The position numbers and the translations under genes are program-made. A stretch of 64,000 nt of DNA from Pseudoscleropodium purum. Taxonomy: Eukaryota; Streptophyta; Bryopsida; Hypnales; Brachytheciaceae. The stretch is from positions 4,466,501-4,530,500 of the forward strand of contig OZ017801.1 in assembly GCA_963969395.1 (NCBI GenBank), given 5' to 3'. Below are positions 45,276-58,894 of the stretch, in pieces; the stretch's first letter is position 1, and each line of letters starts with the position of its first letter. The notes under the pieces are model-generated. The model saw nothing but the letters and a program-made list of their open reading frames with translations, was not told the origin of the DNA and did no database searches.

Positions 45276-46945
45276 ATTGGGTTGTTTGTATGTTGCAATG
45301 AGATCTTTGGAACCGTGCATCTCTCAGTCACATTCTTAGTACCATGAAAAAGCTCTCTACGAGGAGGGGCACACAAACTTTGTCTTATGGAGTTCCAACT
45401 CACAACAAAATATTGAAGTTTGAGATTTTTATGTTATATTATAGAAACAACACAAGTCATACGAATAAGAATGTAAAGATGATCCCTATTATTGAATTGT
45501 CATAGTTTTGTGTTGAATGTTGTTGAATGAAATAGGATTTGTGGTTCACTTAATAGACAAGTAGGACTTCTTTTTTTTGCATTATAGTACAAGATTAGAC
45601 TAGAAAAAACTAATTTGGCTATAAAATGGCAACAAACCATGAAGTTTTTTGCCAAAAAACTTCAAATTAAAAAAAACATTAGATGAGAACAAAATTATAG
45701 ACATGTGGTATGTGCTAATGTGATATTTTCTATCCAATATGTGGATGAATGTTGAAATTTGGAGCACCACTACAACATTTTATATCACCACGTTGGCACT
45801 TCATAAAAAAAAGAAAAAGAAAACACTTTACATCCCTTTATATGTTTTGGACACCACAATGAATAAACAATGAATTTTCAAAGTGTAAGTTATGAGCATA
45901 TCCATAATAGACCCTAAATTCTCATGTTCAGATTGTGTACATATTAGGGAAGGGTCGGTTCTGCAACAGCGGCCACTACAGGAGGCAAGATCAAGTCATT
46001 ACCAGATCTAAACGTTTTCCATTTCCATTCTTTCGTTTTCCATCAAAGGTCCCAAACAGTTTTACTACCGCAGACTCTACATTAAGGTAGGAGGTCCATA
46101 AAACGATCATCTAAGCACTGAAACTGAATTTTGGGGAGGTAAAACGTCTTGAAATATTTTCAGTAAATTTTCCGTGAAAGACAAGAGGAAATGGCATCTA
46201 ACTTAAGTTGTTTCATATTTTTTGGAACTTTGTAGAATCAGTTATGAAATTTTGAAGTTAAAGCCCATAGGACTGCAAAAGCAACCACCTCCTCGAATGT
46301 ACACCATTTGTACATTTGGGTAAATTAAAAAAATTAAAAATGTACCTCTGTGTCATGTTCAGTTCAAAATGCCCGCTCGCAGTTCGAGCCTCCTACCTTA
46401 CATTACAGACGAAAAGGAAGCAAGGAAATGAACCAAAAGATTGAGAAACTGGAGAACTTTATTGAAACTCACTCCAGGTCACACGTATGCGAAAATTGAC
46501 AACACAGTGATTCAAGCGTACCACTCACTTGTGAGGGTCTTGGAGAGCTTTAGTTTTCAGTTTTCACATGCCTCTGACTGAGAAGTCATTGAAGTGATCT
46601 GCAACAACCACTGATGCACATTCACAACTCCCTGAAAAAGACCAAGGATTTGAAGTGATTTCCATATCGGATGTCTAGTATACCGTATGCTGCTTCACAA
46701 ATCGGTCAGTTCCTACTTCGTCTCCATGAGGTGTCTGACTCCGATTTTTTATCTCCAAGGATAACTGACTACTTTAGGCTTCACAAATGAGTCACTTCCA
46801 AGGAAGAATCGATTCGGATCATGCTAAGAAGGGAATATATTCCATGTCTGTATGCTTCACAAACTAGTCAATTACTACATCAATTCGGAAGGTGTCTCCA
46901 TGTGGAGACCGGGAGAACTTGAATTAGAGGCCATAGCCCTGGAAT
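45276..46945. other. Intergenic DNA and XTH 3' flank
   Basis: AT-rich to about 45.9 kb, then more mixed. The last few hundred bases are the likely 3' untranslated region of the minus-strand XTH gene. 46675-46860 contains a loosely repeated 'tatgcttcacaaa...tca' motif. No separate gene seen. Confidence 0.45.
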
Positions 46946-48905
46946 CTATAATGGATTTCGGGCGCATTCGGGGGCAGCAACTGGAAACCGCTTCCGATCT
47001 CCACAATAGTCGTAGAGGAGGTAGTTCTGCCGCACCCAATCTAGTTCAATGATTTGAACAGCACCCAGAGTTTGATAAGCCGATTGCGCCCACCAGCTGT
47101 TGGTTTGCGCCACGCAACTGGCCGTGTCTCCATTTTGAACGAGACAAGCGTCCACGTCAAAGGATTCGAAGTTTACGACGAAGGGACTGTAAGTCCAATT
47201 CAGCTTCGTCCAACCGTCGTTCGTCGCCCAGTTCTCTCCGTTCCAGATTGTGCTGTAGATCCCCACGGGCTTGGAGTCTGGGTAAGGCACACCAATGTCC
47301 TTGTTGTTTTTGTATACACGAATGGGTGTGTTGTCCACATAGAATCTGCAATACAAGAGAAAGAAACACATGATTGAGAGATGAATTGGAGACATCTGAA
47401 GGACGGCCTGTCCTGAATTGAAAGACTTCATTGACGTGCATGCTTGAGAGGATGCTCATCTTCGTGCTTATGTTAAACAAAAGTAAAAATTAGGAAGTTT
47501 GGTAGAGAAAACAACAGGATAGAGGGAAGCTCACATGATCTGTTGTTTGTTCCATAAGACAGAGTAGGAATGAAAATCTGCAGTGGGATCAAACCAAAGG
47601 TATATACGTTGTTCCCGCTTTCCTTGTCCATTGGCATAGACGTTAGTTTGCAGGATGTAGGGTTGCCCTGACACGTTTCCAAGGAACTCAAAATCCATTT
47701 CGTCGTGTACTCCCGGAGTCTGTGATGACATCTGCCAGAGAAAGAAAAGAGATTGCCTTTCAGATGGATGAAACAAAGACATGTCATGAATCTGTGATGC
47801 AGCATCTTTAACTTGCCGTGCGTACATCTTTATAAGTAGGGAGGACTTGGCATGAAAACATCCTTAAAGTTGGTTTCGCAAAAAAAAAAAATTTTAAATA
47901 ATGCTGAAAAATTTGATCAACAAGGACAAGATGAACTGAATCTACATTTAGTTTAAGGTCATTTTCGTATAAAATGAAAAATATTATAGCCCATTCACTC
48001 TTGATGTAAGGAATGCTGTTTGAAATTGGACCTTGTTTAAATCTGCACCTCACCCCATGCTAATACTCTTTCAAACACCAATTGCAAGTGCTAATGAACC
48101 TTCGCCATAATCTGAAACTCGTTGAAATTTCAAACATGTTCAAAATTTTTAAAGAACGACCAACGGAAGGTTTGATAACACCCAAGGTTTTCAAGCAGGG
48201 TCACCAATTTCCTTGACTATTTTCGATTGACCTCGACAAAGTGAGTTTGACAGAAATAATTTGCCATGAGTTAGGAGGACTTACATAATATGCTGTCACG
48301 GTACCAGCGGAGTTCCCAGGAACCAGTTTCATGCGGAGGCCAATTTTACCGAACAGATACTGGTTCTTGGAGCCAAATCCAGAAGCTGTACAAGCAAGTA
48401 TCGCTTAGCCCATGACAACTCCGGCCTGTTTGTTCTAGAGAAAAAAGAGTTCACGTCCATAGCCAATTTCAACGATGCATTCAAGAAAACAAGAAAACAG
48501 ACACGGCTTCTTGAAAACAATGAACGTATCTAGCTCTTGTTAGACCCTTTCAGAATCCAAGCATAAGATCGTCGCCTTGTAGTCCCAGAAATGGCAACTT
48601 TAAGCTAACGTATTCCGCAAGAACACGTATCAAACGCATAGATTTGAAATTGAGAGAGACTATACAAATCTGGGGTCACACATTTCCTATCCAGTACCTG
48701 CGTATTCATCCAGCACCAGCTGCACTCGTGTCCCATTGTCAAGTATTTTGAAATGTTGGGCATCCGATTGACTTTCATAATTATCCAGAAAATGCACGGT
48801 GCTGTTTAGAGACGCAACGCCTTGGCCGAGCACTGATGGAACCTTATTCAAACCCACTAGAACCACCATAGAAAGTATCCACCACCTCGGAAGAACTTCA
48901 GCCAT
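46946..48905 (-). CDS. XTH: Xyloglucan endotransglucosylase/hydrolase (GH16), 4 exons, 301 aa
   Basis: Secreted wall enzyme that cuts and rejoins xyloglucan chains. Exons on the minus strand: 48905-48698, 48385-48285, 47731-47535, 47345-46946; 906 nt, in frame, GT-AG junctions. Residues 1-30 are a signal peptide (hydrophobic core [12 protein letters not shown]). The active site [10 protein letters not shown] is at 112-121, with both catalytic Glu and the central Asp, followed at once by the N-glycosylation site NVS (122-124) typical of the family. Then come [44 protein letters not shown] and a C-terminal XET_C region with four Cys in the usual positions, ending [14 protein letters not shown]. 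Start chosen at the ATG directly before the signal peptide; a longer open extension upstream begins at a Met with no leader character. A partial degenerate paralogue lies at 34586-35285. Confidence 0.95.
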
Positions 48906-50450
48906 GACTGTTTGTCTGAGGTCAATGCCAATCACTTCCTCAACCTGGAAATTGAGAGCCCCGGTACAAAGAGGTGATCTGCACACAGACTGAAGTTGAG
49001 GTCGGAGCTACACTATAGGAGTCACCTCTGCAGCACCTAACTTGCATGAGACTGCATCGCATGCATCTCTGGCTTTATGAAGAACAGCGAAATGAGTATT
49101 TCCTGTTGTACAGTCTGGTGATGATTGCTGCAGGGAATGTAGAAGTCAGATATATCGTCCAAGACGTAGTTCAGAAGCAAAGAAACCCACCTGTAAGCTC
49201 AGCATGTGCATAACGTTGTACGATGCGACCTCCCTAAACCCTCTACGAGGTTTATCCCTGACGAACTTCCAAGCCCTTACGAAAAAACTGTAGAAAATTT
49301 CACAAACTGACACATCAATGCTACGTGCTGCCCGAACCAAACAAGGAGGCAAGCAAAGATGAAGAGCACCCAATGCAAAAGAGCTCGTAAAATCCATTCT
49401 ACAACTTACACTCACCTCAATGCAAAATCTACCCAACTGATCAAAGACTTGGCGCAATCAGGACCAGTTGGTTTTCTTTCAAACCAGAGTTTCACATCAG
49501 CTCATCTCTTGAGCTGCAACCCAAACAGTACCTGCATCCCACACGTCATTCACGCTCAAAAAACTTCAATCAAAAAGCAGCTGGAGGAACAGAACAGCAG
49601 CGACTCCCAAGTACCTGGCTACGGAAGGAAACTCGAACTTTAACTTACCCGCTGCCAGAGATCGAATGTGTAACCAGCTGACCTGCGCACTATTAGCACA
49701 CGTACATCAGAAAAAGAAACCGGCTGCACATGTAACGCTGCAAAGAGGTCATCAATTCGCTTGGATCCACAGGGCTGACGCATTGATGAACCTCATGTGC
49801 TGCAGGACTTCAACGGTGACATTTGCAAACTGGAAGGGCTAGTAAAACTGCTAACACCAAGTTAACACAATTTCAAAAGAATGTGACGTTTAGTTGAAAT
49901 TTGCTTCACTTACTCTGGTTTACTTTCCCAATGTTACGTGATGCGCAATTGCACACAAAGAAGGCAACGCAGGAATCATGCAAAGATGATTGTGGGCTTC
50001 TTTGCAAGATGGTTTGGTGGGAAGCAGAGCGGCGATGGACGCCTGCTGAGCTGGGGGGAAGTGACGGAATGATGAAGTCTCGCTCCTAAACTTCTGGAAA
50101 TTAACTGTAAGAGTGTGGGATTAGTAAGTGCGGAGTGGGTTAGTGAGGAGGTTTAGTGACCGGGGTGGATTAGGCAGTGATTAATTCACACGTGTAAGGA
50201 AAGGGGGGAAGGGCCGTTAGTAAGAGCCAGCTGGGTTCTGATAACGTTGTACCAGTTTCTCGAGTTAGGCACCCTGCAAAACTGACCTTCAGTAGAGTAT
50301 ATTATGGCTCGCAGTGTTGACTGGGGGGCATTTCAAGTGGGGAACGGGTGGGGAACGGGTGATTAACTTATGGGGCACATACTTTTAGTAAGTAGGCTGT
50401 ACGCACAGCCATTTTTCTACATATTTCAGAACATCACTACAGTACGCCGG
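48906..50450 (-). promoter_or_regulatory. XTH upstream region
   Basis: Mixed base composition. Open stretches at 49146-49457 (-), 49359-49643 (+) and 49901-50089 (+) overlap one another and resemble no protein. It probably holds the XTH promoter and leader. 50095-50240 is a G-rich run of degenerate 'gtgg.ttagtga' repeats. Confidence 0.4.
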
Positions 50451-50454
50451 TACA

Positions 50455-52837
50455 GTACCATAACATTGTTTACCAATGAGGGAGGGTCCCTTGAACTTAG
50501 CATCCTTGAAAAGGGCCCCTCAGAGTGAACAAAATTTGTCTTATTGATGGCTCCTCATTAATTCGGAAGTCTTGTCCATGCATCTAACAAAGCACATTCT
50601 GTACCTTCCCAACATAGGGAGGACCACTGCCTTGTTATACAATGTTAGCGTAGTATCAGCTCTTAAAGTGACCTCTGAAGAACGGAGTGCATTTTCAAGA
50701 AAGCAAAATTCCTTGGAATAATTTTCTGTAAATTTTTTGTTGGAGAAAAATGGAATTGGCATTTAACCCAAATTGTTTCATATTTTGGGGACCTTCATGG
50801 AATTAGTTACAAATTTTTGAAGTTGAATTGCAATGGTCACTAAAAGCAACCACCTCCTAAACATATACTTTAGCACATTGAAGAAAGTAAAATGTATTTT
50901 GGTGTTAAAGGTCACTTTTAGAGCATGTGCGCTTTTTAGAGCACCTTGGCTGATTTATAAAAGAAATTATAAGTAATTTTCTTCATGGTTATCCAAAACT
51001 ATCCACACACACACAAACAAAAAAATACTTCCAAAAAACCCCTTCCAATGTGGCTACTAATCCCCATTTGAAACTATGATAAGGCTTAAGTTGACCACTA
51101 AAGGTGCAAAGGAAATGACAATTTTGTGGGGGTTTTGTGGTGTCCAAATAGTTGAAATGTACGATGCCATAAAGAAAGTATACATTAGTGCTTTGTAGTG
51201 ATATTAGTATAGTGTTCTTGCTAAGAGCATCCCCACTTGGGCCATTTCAAAGCTTTGAAAAAAGCCATGCTAGTTTGGCAAGAATCTAAAGGACACACAA
51301 TCAAACCATTACACCCCCTTCTATGTTTTTGGCCTCCGCTTTATTCTTCACAACCCCACTACTTTGGACTTGTCTAACCAATTTGCAACACTTCATACTA
51401 AGCATGAGATTCTTTGACAATGCACTCTTGTGACTACCTATTTCTACTTGCACTAAAATTTCATAAGATTCTATCTTCAACTAGGCTAGAGTTTAGTAAA
51501 ACATCCCAAAATTGGTATAGCTTCAACCACCTAAAAAGTAAGGACACCAAAAGATACAATACTTTTGTATGAATTACTATGAAGTTGCCTTATTATTCAA
51601 TTGAGGCCTTCCAATGGCCTTATTGATGTCTCATTGTACTCCCTTTAGTTTTGAAATTTTTTATTGGATTTTGCATATTTTTGCTTAACATCAATGCCAA
51701 TAAATTATTTATGTTGATCTCATCAAATTTTTCATAGTAAAATGTTGTCTTCAATATTAATAACTTTGAATGAATAAAAAACTATCAAGGCAAAACATTG
51801 CCCTAAAGCACTCTACTTGTGATTTACAATATGGACTTCAAATTGATTAGAAGTTAAATTCCAAGTTTCAAATATGAGAAGGTTTTTTTAGCATTATGAT
51901 AATATTGTTGTTATTATCATTGATGTAGATGGTGACATGGATTATATGTTGTAAAACATAAATTATTTTTTATACACACTCTCATGTAATTTTTGTACAC
52001 TATGGAAATTTTAACAATTCAAGTCCAAATGAGTTCAAAATCTTTTATTGTAAAGGTTGTATGAATAATCTAAAAATTTTCAAATGCCAATTATAGGTGT
52101 ATCCAAAGTTGACACCAAATTTTCATAATTGGAAGGTATATAATATTTTTGACAAGAATCTCTAGGAGTTTGTTTTAACAACATGATTGTGCAATAAGTT
52201 GTGAATACTTTAGTTTGATTGAACCCAAGCATTTGCAATGACATCAACACCAATAAGTGCCTTCATTATCTTGTATTGCATTACTTTGAGCATTTTCATT
52301 CTACTCTTTGCAAAGTGTGTTCCTTGTAGAAGAGAAAAAATCAATCCAATCAAACCACTTGACAAAATTATTACAATTACAGGTTTATTACTGGGAGGCT
52401 TTTTCATATCAAATTTGTAGTGTTTCAAGAGCCCTCAAAAGCACTCACTACTTGTTTGATAGTGACACATGGCAACCATTTTGTCTCATTAGCTTCAAAC
52501 AAAAAGAACATCCTAAATTAGTTGTAGGCTTAAGTCTGTTTGAAAGTACTGTGAAATTATATTCTATAAAAATATTGTTTTAAATCATGACTTATGATTG
52601 AATTGCAAGTTGCCTCAATACACAACTAGACACTTCACATGCTAGCACACAACCAATGTAACATCTCTAAACAAAAGATGCTCTTATATACGTACAATTG
52701 TATTAGGAATAGTACTTGTGGGTCTCTTTGAAAGGTAGTTGCAAGTTGTAGGCCTCTAAATCCTAGACAAGCTCTTTTTGCACCATTGCATATTCAATCA
52801 ACACCTTTGTTGATTTTGATAGGATTTTGATTTTTAA
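50455..52837. other. Repeat-derived intergenic tract, no gene recognised
   Basis: 50455-50650 is a copy of the 41-kb repeat cluster ('attgtttaccaatgagg', 'ccttgaaaagggcccc', 'gatggctcctcatt'). The remainder to 52.8 kb is AT-rich with frames under 92 codons and no protein resemblance. Confidence 0.5.
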
Positions 52838-53400
52838 CCTTTATAGTTATAAGGCTTTTTTTCATCAAATTTAATTCCACTCAAAATTGTCATTTCTATT
52901 TCAAAGTGCCAAAATATTAGAAATTGTTTTTCTTTACATATTTAATTGTAGGATCTTGCACTAGAATAGTATAAGATTGTGTTGAAGAGATTCTAGAACC
53001 TTTGACTACATAGATTGCAAAGGTAATTTTTGAATATTTGCATTTGATGTGAAGAAAATTGGATTATTAACAACTTGCATGACTAGATTTAAAGATTTTG
53101 GATCTTCATAGCTTAAATTTTTTGCACCACTAATATTTAATTAAAAACAATTCATGTTGAAGAATTGAGTTGAAAGTATAGGAAAGAATATTTTAAAAAA
53201 TACAATTGATTTTCATTTTATTAAATGGAAACTTGTATGAAATCAAAACAAAAGCTAAATCATTAATAGGTTTGAAATGGAATTGAGTTGCCATAATTTC
53301 AATAGTGAGATCTTCCTAACAAGTGAACTAAACTTTGTTGATTTTTTTTAAATTGTAAAAATTGAGTTCAAAAATAAATTATAGGAGTCATTTTTTCAAG
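52838..53400 (-). mobile_element. Degenerate reverse copy E of the TTAA-flanked family
   Basis: In reverse orientation it carries landmarks of copy A: 'gaattgagttgaaag' (complement of the 'caactcaattct' block), 'tgtaggatcttgcacta' and 'agattgcaaaggta'. The outer end near 52838 reads TTTTTAACCTTTA, a decayed TTAA plus terminal repeat. The inner end is not clear. Confidence 0.4.
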
Positions 53401-53439
53401 GAGGTACTTAGATTGCTTCCAAAACAAGATCATCAATAT

Positions 53440-54540
53440 TTTTCTCATCACTGGTCTAAAATAGAATGAATCAAATCTTTCTATATAGACAAAAATACTA
53501 TCTAAGAAAAACAAAATTTTGAAATTTTTATTTTGAACTTTAGTGATATTTTTTGTTGCCCAATAAACCCTCTTTGGGGCTTAGAATGGCACGACTTTTG
53601 TGTGTGTATGGTTGAGTACATTAAATGTGGTGGAAGTCCATATCCATATAACTCATTACAAGGCTAGCTATAAAAACTTTACACAAAGATAATGAACACA
53701 ATAATCCAAAGAAAGATACATAATGATACAAAATAAGCATTGGAGAAGATCCTTTTAGAACCTGACAACATGTCCCATCTAATATGCCTAGTGACATCAT
53801 CCACTTGTTCTATTACTCTATATCTTGAAGATGCCAATGGTTCAAAATCGATTCAATCTTTGATGTTGATTGAAAGTCCATCTTCAATTTCTAATAACAT
53901 TTTGGATTTTTAAGAAAAATTGGAAAAACACATTGTTTTGACTCTTCTATGGACTTTTGAAAATATGATTCAATTCAAATTCTTTAAAAGTCTATAACTA
54001 ATATTTTAAAATCAATATCAAGTAAAGCATTATGATTTCTAAATGCCTCAATCTACACTACAACACATAATGAGTCACTGATGCAATATTTAAAATGTTC
54101 TTTTCTTTCAAACAACTCTTATAAAGTACTATATGGAATTTTCTAAATCCAATTTTCAACTTTAAAAGTCCATGGTTCTTTATTTAAAGAAGAGACCTTC
54201 TAGGTAATTACATAGTTGCCTTTGCATTCAAGTTGAGAATGTTTGTTCAAATTTGTAGTTGCAATCGTGTAGTAAACTATCTACAATGTGGCTTGCAATA
54301 CAAAGGTCTTGTTGAAAAAGACATTGTGACATGAAAGTGGTCCACTCAATTGTGCACTCATCCTTTTGCTCCTAGGCACCAATTCAAATGAAAATTATAT
54401 TCCCCAAAAAACTAATGTGTTTTCCTACCGTCAAAAAAAATTCAAAAAATTACAATGAAAATTGAGATCATAGGAACCTACTCAAAATCCATTTTGTCCC
54501 TTGAGGGGACATTGGAACTTTCAAGGTTAAAACATTTTTA
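53440..54540 (+). repeat. Dispersed repeat, copy related to 17150-17760
   Basis: Starts with 'gaatcaaatctttctatata' and ends near 'cccttgaggggacattgg...aaggttaaaa'. It matches 17150-17760 in order but carries extra sequence between about 53620 and 54370. Non-coding. Confidence 0.45.
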
Positions 54541-55309
54541 CAAATGCTTAGCATTGTATTATTACAAAATTTAAAGGACCAATTTTTAGACTTACGTATA
54601 TATAAATGGAAGATTAATTTTCAATATTTTTAAGCCTTTCATTTAATGCTATTTTGACCAAACAATGACAATACTTTGACGTTTGGAATCCCAATTTGAA
54701 TTCTATATTAGAATTTTCATTACATATCTGAACTAAGGTTTTCAATCCTAAATGGCATCCCAAAACCAAAATCATCAAATGAAATTTAGCCTAAAGATAT
54801 GATGAATCAAGTACTTGATGATTTTATCTCACATACTTATCTATTAAGAAAAATTCAGAGCTAAAAAATTCATTTATAACCTTATTTTCTTTGTCTATTT
54901 TTGAATTTTGAATTGCATCAAGATAATGTGTGTTACATTGGTCAATTACTAGAGGGTTCAATTAAACTACAATTAAAATTTTATTTTCAAATTTTCCAAA
55001 CTTTCTCAAGTAATTGATAAGATGTTCTATTTATACAATTTCTTTTGGCAAAAGAATCAATTATAATCTAATGGATGATGTATTAAAAATTCCAAAATCC
55101 TAAAAACCAATGAAACTTAGTGAATTGCGATGTAGAAACTTGTGCATTATACCATGCGAATGCTCAATAGTTGAAATCAATGTAACAATTGATTTAGAAT
55201 ATGTTCTTAATTTAGAGTGGTATTAGTAATGATCTTATAGCATCCACATTTCAACCTTGCTATTTAGCTATTATAAAATATAATGCAGAGTATTTTTTGG
55301 ACCCCTCCA

Positions 55310-55450
55310 GATTTGTCAAGACATGTAATAATCCCTCACCACCCAAGCCTCAACAACATCTTGAACATGTTTTCAAAGCAACCCTCAGATACTTGAAGGT
55401 CGCAAACAATTAGGTTTGATTTACGGAATTTCACCGCTAATTCTAGTAGA
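55310..55450 (+). pseudogene. Trace of a Ty1/copia-type reverse transcriptase/RNase H region
   Basis: One frame reads PKPQQHLEHVFKATLRYLK and, after a frameshift, RKQLGLIYG. The order 'H...LRYLKGT..GL.Y' is the conserved link between the reverse transcriptase and RNase H of copia elements. Only about 45 codons are recognisable and they are broken; no terminal repeats were seen. A weak call. Confidence 0.4.
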
Positions 55451-57754
55451 TGCCTTCATTGCAAGTGCATACCTCTTGTCCACTGCCCAAATTATGCAAC
55501 ATCTGCGGAGATCATAATGTTTGATTAGGCTTGTTTTTTCTAAAACCATTGTTCTTCTTCATAGCTTGTGAGGTTTTCTGCCTTGTTTCAAGCAATTGGA
55601 ATTTCAGATCGATACAAAACTTTCTACAATCCACCGATTGCACCTATTGAAGGCACATGCAAAATTGCAAGGTGTGTTGATGCTTGGTAGAGTCGGGAGA
55701 TGCTCAGATATCCAAAGCCAGGAGAGGTGGTTATTGGCGATGACTAGCTTCATTGGCAAACTTCAACGACTCATAGGTGGTCACGCTTTCGTCTTTCGCA
55801 AGTAGTTTGGGTGGAATTTGATGTCCAATGGCCTCTAACCAGCCATGATAAGTCACCAACCGGACAACTACCATGTTTGATTTTTGACCTAGTGGATGCA
55901 AATGGAGAATTGCATTTCCGGAGTTCTTCACAAGCTCAATCAAACCTACCCGTCCGATCGGCCTCCCTTAGCCATCCACTTTTCTTTTTTATTTCACCTT
56001 CATCGACCACGCCTAGTGTTGGAAGCGGTGCTTAGAAAATTTGGAGGCATTAGAAGATTTTTGGGGCCTCTGGATGCCTACGAGTTATTACAACTTGCGA
56101 ACACAAGAAACAGGTTCTGCGCAGCGGTCTGACGTGGCCGAGACCCGCCACGTCATTGACCAATTTTAAAAATTAAAAAAAATTAAAAAAAAAAAAAAAT
56201 TTTAAATGAATTTTTTTTGACAACGGGCAGTTCCCCTTGCTACGGGGAACAACTACAAGGGAACAGGCGCGGAATAAGCTTCTAGACCCCCCAAAACTCT
56301 TCTAATGGGACACATTTTAGCCCTTTGGATTGTGAGGGGTTAAGTATGTGATATTTGTCATGTATGAGTGCACGCTTGTTCTATATTGAAATATGCCATT
56401 ACCTATATTTTAGGCCATTGTTGTAGTAATAGTTGGGAGATTCCTAGCTTTTTAGGAGCAAAAGTGTCCTTAGTAGCATTGACTAAGTAGTAGACTATAG
56501 GATAGAGGGCACACCAAGAAACAAAAATATGGCAAGCCTAATAAAGTCATTTTTGTTGTTTCTTCAAAAGTGACATGGAGCTTGAAGATTGCATTGGCCT
56601 TATTTGGTTTGCTCCACTTTATAGTTCATTGATTGCAAAGCCTCAAGAGTGGGCGCATTGAGGATGCTCTTAGGAATGAAATGTGCTACACTTTTAGACT
56701 AAATTCACTTTCCGTACACACAAGTTATTAATCAGAGCTTTTCTTGTCAATTCAAGCATTTTCAAAGGACAATTAGAATGCAAAATTAGCAATGAGGTTT
56801 GATTTTGCTGTAGGAATGTTGGAGAACTACTCTTAACTCTAAGGAACATGTCATGTGTGGCGTATTTTACATGGGAGCTCGCCCAATGATTTGCCTCTTG
56901 CGGAGAATGCACCCCCATATGGTGCATTCTCTAGCACATAAACCTTCACTGCCCATAGTCTCTTTGACATGTGAGTGCACCAGTCTCCAAAAGTAGTGTC
57001 CCACACAAAGATTGAGGTAGACTCTGATGTCTTCACCACTGGGATGCATGACCAGCTTCATTGCATTGTAAATGTAACATCCAAATTTCAAATTTGGGCT
57101 ATTTGATCCTTTTCCTATAATGTTTATAATGTTTGATTGTGGTTCCTTTTCTAATTCCCAATGAACACTGTGTGTCTCCTTGGGTGGTGAGGGGTTAATT
57201 GTCTGACAAATAAGTTTCTAAGTTATGTAAGTTACTGTGGCTGGATCTGTGGCTTCCTGCAGCAGCTCTCTCTCTCTCTCTCTAAAAGCTTAAGCTTATT
57301 ACCTTTGTACATGGGAAATCAAAAGGGGCTTGTACAGTACTACAAGGACTAGATCTGCAGAGATGGAGATGGAGGACCTGTTAGTAAGGTATTGTGGAGA
57401 GAGAGATGGTGGTTTCAGACACCCTGCACATGGATCCATTTCAACCTCCAAGCTTTACCTTCCTTTGAGTCCAGCCGATAAGATGGGTGCCATCGGCTTT
57501 CTTCCTTGCAGTAAAACTTCACATCCAATATAATGCACATCATGATCTGCCAGAGTGGGTACTGATAACATATAACATATAACATATATCACAGTACAGG
57601 GGGAACCACCACCTACTGATAAGTATTGCTGCACAATTCACTAGACCCGTGGAGTTCAAATTTAAAAGAGTCCAACACTGTATTTGGATAACTAATGGGT
57701 ATAAATTATGGAGTGTTACATTCTGCAACACGGCTAGTGGTCTACCAGTTGTAA
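55451..57754. other. Intergenic DNA, no gene recognised
   Basis: Open frames up to 78 codons on both strands (55596-56132, 56694-57091, 57330-57533) overlap and match nothing. 56131-56154 and 56230-56250 are hairpins, 56164-56210 is an A/T homopolymer-rich stretch, and 57265-57283 is a (CT)n microsatellite. GTGAGGGGTTAAG at about 56330 looks like one end of a TTAA-family element. Confidence 0.45.
56131..56250. repeat. Two perfect hairpins
   Basis: GACGTGGC (56131-56138) pairs with GCCACGTC (56147-56154) around an 8-base loop. GTTCCCC (56230-56236) pairs with GGGGAAC (56244-56250) around a 7-base loop. They lie on either side of an A/T-rich low-complexity run, and may be inner inverted repeats of a decayed element. 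Confidence 0.7.
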
Positions 57755-58045
57755 GGACGTAAAAGTAGGTACCCAATATGTGCCACTAATTTCTAGTACT
57801 GTGCCTAATTACTATTATTATTAGGTTGTTTGAATGTTTATATATTCAAAATGACAAGTGAAAGGAGGTTCCAACATATCAAAGAACGTGACATTTGAAT
57901 ACGGTATGCGAAAGTCATCAAGAAACAAAGTTTGGTTTTAAAAAACGTTTCTTCCACATAGGTGCATAATTGATTTTAGAGATATACAAAGAGTGAAGAT
58001 GGGGTTTTAAGGTCAGTAGCACATTATTTTGGGGTGCTTACTGTA
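57755..58045 (+). mobile_element. TA-flanked MITE, copy 2 (degenerate, no insertion)
   Basis: Homologue of 8969-9240 and of the split copy at 58739-60317, uninterrupted. It includes 'gacaagtgaaaggaggttcc', 'gtgacatttgaata' and 'gcgaaagtcatcaagaaacaaa'. At the target position it has TCAA (57918-57921) where the related copies have TTAA. Both ends have decayed. Confidence 0.65.
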
Positions 58046-58738
58046 ATACAAGCTGTTTCAACTTTGGAGGCAATTTTTACTGTAAGGTTAGAATAAAGCC
58101 CAATCAACATTCTCTCAATCCTCATTCTCAATCCAATGACCTTAACGTTAGCTATCAGAGTTAGTCGCAAAGTGAACCCTGATTTGTAAAAAGAGTATCA
58201 AAGAAAGGCCTACCTAAAAATAGTACAAAAGAAACACAACACCAAACTCTAGGATCCATCAGACCAAGTTTGGATAAGCTTAAGTTACTTTGAAGAGTTT
58301 CGTCCTGTGTTTTCCTCAAACCTCGGGCTCATGGTCCCTCATTGCGCACACTTTCTGATTAACTCTACGTAATATGTAGGTTTGGACCTCACCTATCAGT
58401 CCCCTGGCTACTTCCACAGAAGGCTTCCATGTGATTAGCATACTGTAATGTTATGCTTTTTGCTCCAATTCAAGGTCTGCCAGGTGCATTTCTGAACTCT
58501 TTTTGTAATGATTTACAGTTGTCAAGATTCCCTGGTTACTGCATCATGGCCACTTGAGCAAAGAGTACTGAGAGTGCAAACCTGCTGTAAGATAAGTTAT
58601 GTACACAAACTGAGCACAGCTCACATGATGGCTCTGCATTTTTCTGAACAATCATGCTTGGCTAAAATATTCTTGCCACTTCCAATTTTACAGTAAGTTA
58701 TGGATTCATCTCAAGTGGTGATTTTATGGGTGCACATA
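58046..58738. other. Intergenic DNA, no gene recognised
   Basis: Mixed composition; one 62-codon frame at 58508-58696 without resemblance. Nothing else seen. Confidence 0.4.
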
Positions 58739-58894
58739 AGGTAAGCTTAGGTACTCCCCAAACTGACACTTTTTGCTACTGAGCCTATTTGCTATTATTA
58801 AACTAATCATATTTTTATATGATCCTGTTGGCAAGTGAAAGGAGGTTCCAACACACCTGAGAATGTGACATTTGAATATTGCATGCAAAAGTTA

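Noticed and set aside
49146..49643. Open frames on both strands upstream of XTH
   Set aside because: Overlapping, without domains or splice structure; likely promoter and leader DNA.
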